Position numbers and translations under genes: made by a program. A stretch of DNA of 64,000 bases, taken from Pezizomycotina sp. ARF18. Taxonomy: Eukaryota; Ascomycota. Each line of letters starts with the position of its first letter. Position 1 is the first letter of the stretch. This document shows positions 11,535-21,500 of the stretch, piece after piece. The stretch spans positions 403,523-467,522 of the forward strand of contig AZLU01000007.1 of the NCBI GenBank assembly GCA_002224055.1, given 5' to 3'. The notes beneath the pieces were generated by a model. That model searched no databases. It was given only the letters and a program-made list of their open reading frames with translations, and was not told the DNA's origin.

Positions 11535-14242
11535 ATGGCCGCCCCTGCAACACCGCCGCTAGCGGACGTGACGGCCACACGACGACCGCAGCCATCGCCG
11601 CCGCTTCCGCTTCCGCATCACCAGCCACAGCAGTCCTCTCCTACGGCCTCTCCGGCTTCCTCTCCCTCTTCCCGAGGACCCTTTTCGAGCTCGCGTCGCT
11701 GAACTTCCCCTTACGCTGCAGTACAAGAGCAACGGATCGATCGGCGGATCCTCGGGCCTGGACGAGCTGGAGCAACTGGAGCTCAACGCGTCGACGTCGT
11801 CCTCGCTGAGTTCCTTGGCGGCATCCCTGACGCAGGAGGCAATGAGGACGGCGGCGGAAGCCATGGAAAGAGGAGTAGCAGGAGGAGGAGGAGGAGGAAG
11901 TGGTGCGGAAGCTACGCCTACGCCGATACCGGGTGGGAACAGCGTTTACGATGCCGTGCCGGGGTTGAGCGGTGCGCAGAGGGGTGTTGGGAACGTGTTC
12001 AACTACCTTACCAGCTCGTGGGCTATACTCTGCATGTTTATGGTAAAAAAAAACCTTCTGGTCCCTCTTTTTGAAGAAATCGGTTTTCTGTAACTGGGTG
12101 TGTAATGACAACGCTAACAATATCTACGGTGTTGAAATAGGCAATCCTGATGAATAGAACATACATCTACGCGTCCCTGCGCCGGCCGTTACGCCTGAAC
12201 CTCCTCCACAGAAGTCTAATACGCAGCATACCGATATACTGGTTCGGCCGGCTATTCTTCCAACTTCTGATAGCGCTGCACAACCAGACGGGTCCGGATT
12301 CGAGGCATCCCGCACCGTTCCTCCATTCCTTGACGTACCCGACCGCATACGTCCTCGAATCACACCTCGGTACGACTGCCACATCGGGTACGAAACTTCC
12401 GGGCAGCGTGAGCCTGTTATGGCCGCTGTACGTCGCGCTGTGCTTCAGCCACTTCGTCGAGTGCTCGTGTGTGCGTTTACGGGTAAAGCACTCGCTCCGG
12501 AGACCGGCATGACGCTGTTCGAACACAGCTTAGCATTTGCGGAGGCGGAATCGATGGCGGAAGCGAGGTTTCTGATCAACGGTAGCTTACAGGCTGATTC
12601 AGAAGTATTATTAATCGCTGCGATATCCGCAGGTAGCCATTTGACGTCCCACGTCATCGGATTATTCGGGATGCAGAGTAAATGGCGGCTGTACAGCACC
12701 GGGCGTGGGGTCTGATATACCTCGGCGCCGTCGGAGGGTGGGGTTACTTCGCCGGAAGGCTGAACGCGTTCCGACGGTGTGTGTGGTGGGGTTTGTTCCG
12801 CATCTTGTGATTTTATTCGGTATGGCCGTTTGCGCGAGCATTTATCTACTGGCGCTATTATTCGCTAGTATATCACCTCCCGGACGGACGGGAGTGCGAG
12901 GAGGGGTAGTCACGGACCGAGCTTGAGCTTGGGTTCCAGATTTACAGGCGAACCTTACGCTGCAGACGCTCACGATTATCCCGAGGAGGACTTTTATACG
13001 CATTTACTAAAGCTGGGGTTTTTGTGTCTCACGCGGCGAGCGAAGCTACATATTTAATGAAGGACGACCGATACGTGTTCGGGATTAACGTGGATCGAAC
13101 GGGAGAGGAGAAGGATACTAGAGCGGGAGCTAAAGTGGAGGGAGAGCGGGTTCTTACCGGGAGATCGTCATACAGCCACGCTACATCTTCATCGTCGAAA
13201 GCAAAAGGCTACGCGTGCGAAGTTAAGGATGCACGCGAGCTGCGACCGGATTGCAGGTTAAATGGTCGGAAGTTCCGGTACAAGCAAGGGAGGACAAGGC
13301 CGCAGCGGCGGGAAAGCGTGGCGGTACAGGAAAGCGCTCGTGCTAGTCCACGGCGTCGTCGCCGTTTCGGCGCGTTGGATCGTGGTCAATTTAGCTCGCA
13401 TATTCGACGCTCAACTTCGCCACCGCAGTCGAAGCGCGGTGATATACCGAACGCGACTACCAGGACGACGAAGAGGTAGAATGGCTCGCCGGCGAATCCG
13501 GGCTCGACGACGACGAAATCGGGAAGAGGCTATACCGGCGCTTCCTATCCGGCGCGTCCTTCGGCGACGTCGACGACAGCGGCGAGTACGTACCGACGAC
13601 GAAGACTACGACGACGACGATAACGACGACGAGAGCGTCGCCGGAGATTCCCAGCAGCAATCCGACGAAGAAGACGAAGACAACGACAAGACGCCCACAC
13701 CGCGTAGCATGGCGCTAGCACGTCGGAGGAGCAGGAGGGAACGAAGTCCTACGCCATCACACCCGCTTACGGATCTCTTCCCTACACCGCAAACGCTAGC
13801 CTCCTTAATAAGTCCGCAGACGCCGACCAGCGCGAAATGTCCCGCCTGCTCGTAAACCACCTCCGCTCCCCCGACGACGTACGACTAACGCGCTCCGGCA
13901 CGCGCTCTGCTATTCGAGCAGGATAGACTGCTACTCGGTGCGAACAGGAGAAGGCGCTGTCGACGGTGTTTCGGACGCGGCGGAGGAGTACGAGTTGGAG
14001 AACATCGTGCTGAGCCGCCGGCGGAGAAGGAAAATATAGCAGTAGAGCAGAAGGGGATAGTTGGGACGGCGGTATGCCGATGTGCGTTATCTGCCAGAGC
14101 TCCGCGAGGACGGTGATTATATGGCCGTGCAGGTGCCTCGCGCTGTGCGAGGACTGCAGGGTTTGCTTGCGATGAATAATTATAAGTTCTGCAGTTGCTG
14201 TAGGAGGAGGTTAAGGGTTTTAGTAGGATTTATATTCCTTGA
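11535..14242 (+). CDS. Asi1/Asi3-like RING-finger E3 ubiquitin ligase, multi-pass membrane
   Basis: The start ATG at 11535 sits in ACCATGG. In pieces across shifting frames one reads an N-terminal hydrophobic stretch (VLSYGLSGFLSLFPRTLFEL), a Ser/Ala-rich linker, NSVYDAVPGLSGAQRGVGNV, and a first membrane segment. An intron follows at 12043-12140 (donor GTAAAA, branch GCTAAC, acceptor ATAG). After it come AILMNRTYIYASLRRPLRL, several membrane segments, the conserved block ALAPETGMTLFEHSLAFAEA, then VSHAASEATYL, a long Asp/Glu-rich tract near 13600-13690, and a C-terminal C4-type RING, CVICQSSPRTVIIWPCRC through CSCC. The end is best read as VKGFSRIYIP then TGA at 14240-14242, the usual tail of this fungal family. 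Yeast Asi1/Asi3 act at the inner nuclear membrane in protein quality control and amino-acid sensing; that role here is inferred from homology. At least six one-base shifts interrupt the frame while the motifs stay intact. Confidence 0.82.
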
Positions 14243-14856
14243 TGTGGCGGGGTGGTATATATTTTCATTATTCGATATTTTTCTGTGGTTTTTCTTAAGT
14301 AATGGTAAGATGATGGTTCGGTAAAAGAAAAAAAAATGCTTAGTTGCGCTTTTTCGTTTCACGTTTCCCTAGGTTTAGTACGTTTTTGTATGAGAAAAGA
14401 CTTTACGTCTCTAATGCTTGCATTTAGTATATATACCTTTGATCGCTTTTCTGTTCCTGTTCAATGTTGATTAGGATTACACTGTCGCCAGGCTATGAGC
14501 TTCCCTCAACTAGGCTTAGTTTTGGTGGAAACAATTTATCATAATTGTATAGAACCGTTGTGTTTTTCTTGTACATGATATCAAACTTTTTTTTGGAAAG
14601 CGCTGTACGTATGCACGCAAATATATACTTCACGATATACTTGGTATTGGAGGTCATGCTGGCTCCTCAACTGAACTGTACTCTGGGAACCTTACCTGAT
14701 CGCAAGGATAGTTTATTAAGGGATCTAATTACGCCTGTAATCGAGAGAAAAAAAAAAAAAAAAAAAGACTAAATGCAAAAAATGCAATATACCAATCTGT
14801 TTTCCATGTTCTTTTTCTGTTTTTTTTTCGTCGTGCATCGTCTGATATGTATGCTT
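14243..14856. other. Convergent intergenic region
   Basis: The short gap between the 3' ends of the Asi-like gene (+) and ULA1 (-). It contains A/T tracts (for example 14747-14766) and TATA-like words that probably serve 3' end formation for both genes. The word cctaggtttagta at about 14371 also occurs downstream of the phosphatase gene near 10319, so it may be a shared 3' end signal. No gene seen. Confidence 0.55.
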
Positions 14857-16734
14857 TCAATACCCCCATAAAAAAAATCCAAAAAAAAAAAATCCAATAA
14901 CCATGTCTCCCCTTCCACCATGTCTACATACGAAAACCTCACTCCTACTACTAACCCCATCAAACACAACCGTATTATCCATCAAAACATATTGCTTCGT
15001 AACAGCCTTAATAACCTCCTGCGCCACGATCCCGCCCGCCAAACTACTGATATTGTGCAACTCCCCCGCCGGCCCTAACTACTTCCCTAATCGCCTTCTC
15101 CGCCGCCTCCTCCGCTTCGCCGATAAGCGTATCCTCGGCGGACGAAGCAGCCTTAACGATACCCCGCACCGTCTCCATCATCGCTTCCGCGTCCAGCGTC
15201 GTCGAGTCGTCGTCGCCGGATCCAGGGGCGCGGTTGTGCTTGGAGCTGAAGTCGCCGTAGGCGCGGAGGGCGAGGTAGAAGTGCACTGGCGACTCACTGT
15301 TTTCCACGTTTGACGCGATGGATGGTGATGGTTGGTTGTATTCGTGCGAGAGGGGCTTTGAGCGGATGAGTTTTACGTACGCGGCGTGCTTGCAGAATGT
15401 GTCTACGTCGTCGCGCGGATGGTCGTGGGGGGTCTGTTTAGAGTCGAGAGGAGGATTGTACGCGTTTGTATACCGCGTCGGCGTCAGTGCGGGCTTTGGA
15501 CTTGTAGACGTTTTGGAGTTCTATGTAGCCCGAAGATTCTGCTTTCATGTCTGGCAACGCTCCGGGTAAGGGGAGTAGGCCGTTGTTATCGTTGAAGGTA
15601 AAGTCTTTAACGGCGCGGGCGATGATCCAGAAGTTTGTGGATTCGGGGGTGAGGTTAGTGCACTTTTCATCGTCAAAGACGGCTTTCGTAGCCGACGGAA
15701 TAGACGGTTCGTTTAGATTCTTTAGCACGGCAGATATTGCCTCTCGAAATTCTCGTCGTCGGGCGTACGCATCCCCTTCCGCAGCGTTTCTTTAAACTGG
15801 TTCTTCTCGCGGTAATTCGTAGGATACTTCCGCCATTCTGTTCCTTCCAGATATCCAAATACTTCAGCAGTACCAAAACGTACGGAACGTGGCCGAACTC
15901 GTGGTCGACATTTTGTCTTTATCGTTTGAAGTTAGGTATTCCGTCTTGCGGAGGTACAGTTCTTTTAACTCGTCGAAGGGGGATAGGAGGCGGAGGTCGA
16001 TGGTGTCGTCAGGGTGGGATTCGACGATAGCGTGTTCTTGCAGGACGACGCGGCAGGACATGGCAAAGCCGACGGACTTGACGATGAAGAAGGGGATGTT
16101 TTTGGGGTACAGGATCGAATCGATGGAGAGGAGGACGTCGGTGCTCACGTCGCCTGTCACGATGACGACGGTGTAAGGGGAGAGCGAGGAGGGGTCGGAG
16201 AGCAGGCTTACGATGTCTAAAAAAATTTAGAGCTTGTGTTAGCAAGTTCGGAGCCCTCAAAAGTACAGAAGTGGCATATTTGTTTGATTTTGAGCTGAGC
16301 TTACGCCGACGATGTAGTTCCCTTTAACGTCCGGGTTGAGCTCCTGCAGCATCTCGCAGGTAACCGTCGCGCGGTCTTTACCGACGCAGCTCTCGTCCAG
16401 GAAGAAGTTGACACCCAGGTCTGCTTCCGTGACCTGGTGCGCGTCGATGATGGTGTACTGACCGATACCTGTTTGAGCGTTCATCCGTTAGTCATTTCAA
16501 GCTAAACCCGAAGCTTACTTGAACAACTACATAAAGAGGGAAGATGGTGAAAGGGAAGAACAAACTTGGTAAAATGAGGTTCTTCAGGATCTCCGTCCCC
16601 GCAGCTGTAGCGTTGATGAGGCAGATGTGGGATTCCTCCAGCGCCTGCTGCCCGTTCGCGGCCCACAGGCGGAGCTGCCGGTCGTACTTCTTCTCCTTGG
16701 CGGAGGGGGCTCCCAGGACGTCCGTGCTGCTCAT
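14857..16734 (-). CDS. ULA1: NEDD8-activating enzyme E1 regulatory subunit (ULA1/APPBP1)
   Basis: Reading leftward from the ATG at 16732-16734: [56 protein letters not shown], the E1 ThiF-type adenylation fold that in this subunit lacks the catalytic cysteine. Intron 1 is 16469-16565 (donor GTTTGT, CTAAC branch, acceptor CAG), giving [11 protein letters not shown] across the junction. Then come [35 protein letters not shown] and intron 2 (about 16209-16305, acceptor TTTTTTAG), [40 protein letters not shown] and later [21 protein letters not shown] near the C-terminus, followed by [12 protein letters not shown]. The total fits the family's roughly 520-540 residues. It pairs with Uba3 to charge NEDD8 for cullin modification. 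Several one-base shifts occur, so the exact stop (14857 or somewhat upstream, near 14920) is uncertain. Confidence 0.9.
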
Positions 16735-17552
16735 TATTTCTGTTTTTATAGTTTACTGGTGAACGGTCTGAGGTGAAAGATGCTCAATCAAAATGGTGAG
16801 GTTGGAGATATGAAGAAAAGGGTAAGTTTTTATTTCTTTTGTTCGAAGGTTTGGAGGAAGACGTGACTTTTTTAATGGTGGGGAGGTTTGGTACGTGAAC
16901 GTGGGGAGAAGCTTGGAGCTGAGTGGTTGGTTAGTGGGCTGTGAGCAATAATTTTGAGCGCCTTGGAGATTCGCCTAACAAAATACATAAAAATGAGGGT
17001 AGATTGATTAGATCTTAACAAACGATAAGATAAGGAATTGATAAGAGAAGTCTAATACTTATATACGGCAAGCGCTCTGTTCAAACTTCAAAAGCTGAAT
17101 GATCCGGCTGGAGATGGGAAGTATCTACCTAGATATCCTTAAAGCATTACTGACGGGCTGACATCATTTGTCCTCAGGCTTGATCTTAAGCTCTTTCGAA
17201 TTAAACAAGTAATTTTTAAAGTGTTCTCTTTCCGGTTTGGAAGCTTTGATATCCATATAGAGACCCCTTTGTATTCCAAGATGGGAGACCAATTGCTGAA
17301 GTCTTCGCCCAATTTTACATGCATTAAATTACAACTATATGCTACTAATCTTAATCATTCACGGGATCAAGGGATTTTGCATTGGTTCGAAGCTGTGAGA
17401 CGCCTGCTTGAGTGATTTTTATTTCTCAGTTTACTCTGGATAGATAGATACATATATATCAAGTAGATGTTTTATAATTTCCCCATCTTTCAAGAATGCA
17501 AAACTACCCCAGGCCCCTTTGCTATCTCATCTATGGCCACTTAGATAGATGG
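16735..17552. other. Intergenic region upstream of ULA1
   Basis: No gene seen. The first 150 bases upstream of ULA1 contain purine-rich promoter-like sequence. The remainder is AT-rich without conserved motifs. Confidence 0.5.
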
Positions 17553-17985
17553 GAACTACTAGCTTCGAAGATGCCAAAGAGTCTAATAATTGAAAGGAAT
17601 ATTATTGTTAGCAAACGCTGAAAGAAAACACTATTTGCCGTAGCGGCCACCAAAAAGCGCTCTGATGATTGAAGAACGATATTATTATTCTGTTAGTGAA
17701 TCCGCAGAATTACTAACTGCCAAAGATGCCAATTATTTATAAGAATTTGTAAATTGAAGAAAAGTACAAAAAAAATATTCGACGTGATATCCCCCAGTGA
17801 AATAGAGAAAACTATTCTATAATAGCTTTGATAATGGAGAATGATATTATACTAGTAATCAATAGAATTCACTAACTGCCAAAGATGCCGATCATCCTAA
17901 TAATTTGTAAAAACGAGAAAGCACAGAAAAAAAGAGAATATTTCAACGTGGATATCTCGTCAGTGAAGCCGCGGAGCGCATTGTG
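17553..17985 (-). repeat. Tandem intron-plus-microexon units, period about 158 bp
   Basis: The word actaactgccaaagatgcc (+ strand) occurs at 17712 and 17871, and a diverged form (actactagcttcgaagatgcc) at about 17555, giving spacings of 159 and 157. On the minus strand each unit reads as an intron-like tract followed by a short coding-like word for GIFG or a variant. The 17871 copy has a proper acceptor (attattag) and donor (gttagt) around a 20-nt microexon at 17877-17896. The repeat lies within the 3' half of the small gene listed next and just past its stop. Confidence 0.65.
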
Positions 17986-18377
17986 AGAAAGAAAACCCGA
18001 TATGTAATTCTTATGATACTCGGCACTGTAAAATCATGTCATAATTGTATATATTAAAAAAAAAAAAGAAAAAATGAAGAAAAAGCTCCTTACCTGTTCT
18101 GCACCATGATAGACCTGTACTTCTCCGTCTCGACAAACTCATTCTTCTTGTTATCGTCGAACTTGTCCTTCTCGTCGTCTTCCAGGTGGCCGTTCGCCTC
18201 GGCGTGCTTGTGGTACTCCTAGCCGGCGTGGTACTGGGCCGCACCTTCGAAGAGCTGCTGGGCCTTTTCGGGCTCGAAGTTATTGAGGTCGTCGTGGCTC
18301 ATGCCCTCGAGCTCTTTGTAGGCTTTGGCCTCATCGCCGTGTTCGTGGAGCTTCTCCTTTCGCTTGTGGTGGCCTAT
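17631..18377 (-). CDS. Small charged helical protein of unknown function, spliced C-terminus
   Basis: The first exon (18094-18377) encodes GHHKRKEKLHEHGDEAKAYK, then LEGMSHDDLNNFEPEKAQQL, FEGAAQYHAG, EYHKHAEANGHLEDDEKDKF and VETEKYRSIMVQN. It is rich in His, Glu and Lys and probably helical, with no signal peptide or membrane segment. The expected start codon reads ATA at 18375-18377 and one internal codon reads TAG between HAG and EYHK; both are single transitions from ATG and CAG. Introns: donor GTAAGG at 18093, then a candidate 20-nt microexon at 17877-17896 (RMIGIFG), and a last intron at about 17660-17717 with a perfect CACTAAC branch. The last exon (17631-17659) gives LFGGRYGK then TAG. 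The family is not recognised with certainty; the size and composition recall fungal stress-induced small proteins. It may be a pseudogene, or the changes may be consensus errors. Confidence 0.6.
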
Positions 18378-18519
18378 TGCGACGTTTGGGAGGGATTGGA
18401 ATTGACTTAGCTATTGGATACTGGAAATTGGGGGTTTGCAATGAGTATGTGAAATGAATTTGGGAGAAATTGCAATTGCTTCCCCTACTAGCTGTATTAC
18501 TATATTATGGGGGAGTAAG

Positions 18520-18537
18520 TGGTCTTTTTATAGACCA
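18520..18537 (-). promoter_or_regulatory. TATA element inside a perfect short palindrome
   Basis: The arms TGGTCT and AGACCA enclose TTTTAT, so on the minus strand a TATAAAAA box lies inside the palindrome, about 145 bases upstream of the small gene's start. An AGGGG word (stress-response-element form, at 18481-18486 on the minus strand) lies between them. Promoter function is inference from position and motif. Confidence 0.45.
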
Positions 18538-21500
18538 AGCAAGCTCATAGCTCTTTGTCTACCACTCCGATTACTTCCATATATATACTTAGGAAGCTAC
18601 TTTACTCAACGAGACTAGCTTCTTTTTTTCTTTTCTTTTCTTTTCTTTCTTCTCGATTTCGACCCTTGATGAATGCCTAAAACTTAAATTCCGGTCCAGA
18701 GTAAGCTGGAAAAGTGGGGCGGAATATCGACCCTCGCAAAACTGCGCGTCTGAAAAAGCTGAAAAAAATGGTGGTAAAAAAAAGCTCCTTGACCTTCATA
18801 TAAAGTTCCCTATGGCTAAAGATACGGCATATCGAGGAAATGTAGATGGAATCAATTGATGAAAAAAGAAGTCAGTTCAGGAGTAGACTGCTTATTCTCC
18901 TCAATTGTTAAAATGAAAGATGTAAGAAAGATATAAACGCGCTGTGGATGCGCTGTAAATAAATGATTTAGGCCCTCGACACTATATATATATTTATAAA
19001 TCTAGAGAAACTAAAATGCCTTGGTACAAAAAGCATATTTTTCATTGCTTAATCACAGGTTTGAGAATGTAATATCGATCTTTTATAATAAGAGCGAATT
19101 CAATCTATCCGCGCTACTGAAGCACGGATACGGACTTTTTTTTGAAGGGTTTTAGGCGCGGGTGAGGTACGCGCTGTGACCTAATGTATATTTCGATATA
19201 TCATCCCTTTGCTCACTGCTAAATAAGTAGTTATCTCCCCCCATAAATATATTAGATGCGATTCATATCTACAATATTTAATTATTTACAGAAAAATTTA
19301 CCCTACTAATACACTTGAAAACTACTTGGCATAGATATCATAATCCCGAATTCCCGATTGAAAGCCTATAGATGTAACAGAATTCCGCTCAAGTTTGTAC
19401 TAGTTGGCGTTCAATCAAGTGTCCATTGGTGTCGCAAGTATTATTGGAGGCGATATCTGTGAAGATGAATTGGGGCGCTGCATACCATTTTGCAGCGGTG
19501 CCTTCCACCGTTGTAAAGCTTCCCGAAGCGATTATACGTGCAGGCGAAAGAATATGATGTCCTTTTTTCCAGTCCTTCCTGACCGGACTATCTGTAGGGG
19601 TCACTATTGATGTCGACATTTTGAGCTCAGTCTTCCACGCTCCCACCCATATGAGACCGTTGTCAAATCCCGGTATTTATCATCCTTTCCTAGTTTTATC
19701 ACCCGGGCCGAGGATTTATGTTTCCGCACATCTTTGTACAGAAAGTGGAGATAATACTAGGCCAACATAAAATTCTATATAGCTTTTCCGTAACGGCACT
19801 TTTCTTCGATAATATAATGGTTGCCGAACGTATCCAGTAGTCGCATAGATGCCGTTCGCTCCGTATCCAGAAGTAGTGAAATACGCTTCTAGGGTACTAC
19901 GACGGCGACGGCGACGGCGACGACCCGCGCTTAGCAACTTGAGATTCGTGGTTATCGAACGCAGCGGGTTCAGCTTTTATCACATAAATCAGGGGGGGCG
20001 GTAGTTCCTCCCTACTCATCACCCTTTATCCGTGAAACCATTGAAGGGGTGTTTTGGCCCAATTTTACAAGCCCATCCTTTTATATGCCCACATTGCTTA
20101 TTCCCATATTATGCGAGGTTACCGCTTCTTAAGACCTAATTGAATATCACGTCTAACTCTCTTATTACCTGCAAGGAGAGGATGAAGTTATGACGCAGGA
20201 AACGAGACAGATTACTATTTACACTACTAAACATCACTCGTACAGCGGAGCCTTTGGCCAGTTTCTGCTAATGCTATGGCTCTAGAGTTTGAGGACAGTT
20301 AAATTAGTGGGGAAGGAGCTTCCGTAAACGATATTGTATTTAATGTTGCCCAACGCTTTACGACGCAATTATTCGCGGGCAATATCGGTCGTTACTACTC
20401 GGCATACCGTAAGAGGTGGGATTCTACGGATAAATTCTCTTTTATACCATCAGGCGAATTATTGCATCGCCCTGTTTATTTTATCTTCATGCGTTTATAT
20501 TAATTACCATGGGGGCCGGGAATTACGTTGTCCGCGTCGTAGCTTTAAAATAAGGCTGTAATTCTCGCTATTTCCGCAGATAGTCACTTAAATCTTAAGA
20601 CACCAACTCTTCTTGTTAAGCATATATGAAATAAGTTGATAAAAGCTGGTTTGTAGAATACGAAGGGCTATCTGCCGAGCTCGCTTGTTGCTTTTCCTTC
20701 TTACGCGCTCCCCGCAGACCGAATGTGAGGAGAAAAGTGGAGGTTATGCGTAGGTGCGAGCAAGAAATGTCGAGCTCCAAGGTCCACCACACACCCGAGC
20801 TATTATTTAGAGTGCGTGGTGCTCAGTGAAATTCCGCTTATAAGATAGAGAAGTCTAAAACGAGAAATCTTACTGGGAGGCTATCGAATTCGATGGATGA
20901 TGTAAACCACGCTCAATATTATAGTTAACCACTCTATTCGTTATTACCAAAATATTTAGTGCCAAAGATGAAGGTCGCCTAGTCAGTCCTATAGCAATAC
21001 ATTGCAGTTGCGGTGAATCCTAAGCACGCGAAGTCATCAATCTTTAGCTCGTTGTCGTAGTTGCCGATTACGATGCCAAAATATGCTGTGCTTCTAGATG
21101 CCAACGGTGTCCTGTATGAGTGCGTGGTAACAGCGGGTAAGGCAATCTATGATCTGCTCGTCCATATTCATAGTTGATTAGTCTCCGTAAAGAAACGTGG
21201 ATACTGGTTTGTGGATATCTGCGTGGCGCAAGCGTAAAACTTCTTATCCAGAGGCTGCCTTAATTCCTATTTCGTGGCCCGATTACGAAGTATATCTTCG
21301 GGCGAGAATCTCTTTACGTGAAGTTTTATACTCCGGCAGCCTACCTCGAATCATTATGAACCTCCTCTACCCCCAGTCTTATATAGCCAAAGCGAATATA
21401 TCGGACGTTTCTTACAAGGCTGTGACGTATGGTCACCGTATCAATAGGATAGAAGAACCCTGCACCTCAGCTAATTCTGTTCTGCTGAGAGCTTTCTGCG

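Noticed and set aside
13262-13855. A 197-codon Arg/Asp-rich frame on the + strand
   Set aside because: Its first half is an out-of-frame reading of the Asi-like gene; only the acidic second half is in the true frame, so it is not a separate gene.
18186-18410. A hydrophobic 74-codon frame on the + strand
   Set aside because: It is the antisense shadow of the charged helical first exon at 18094-18377.
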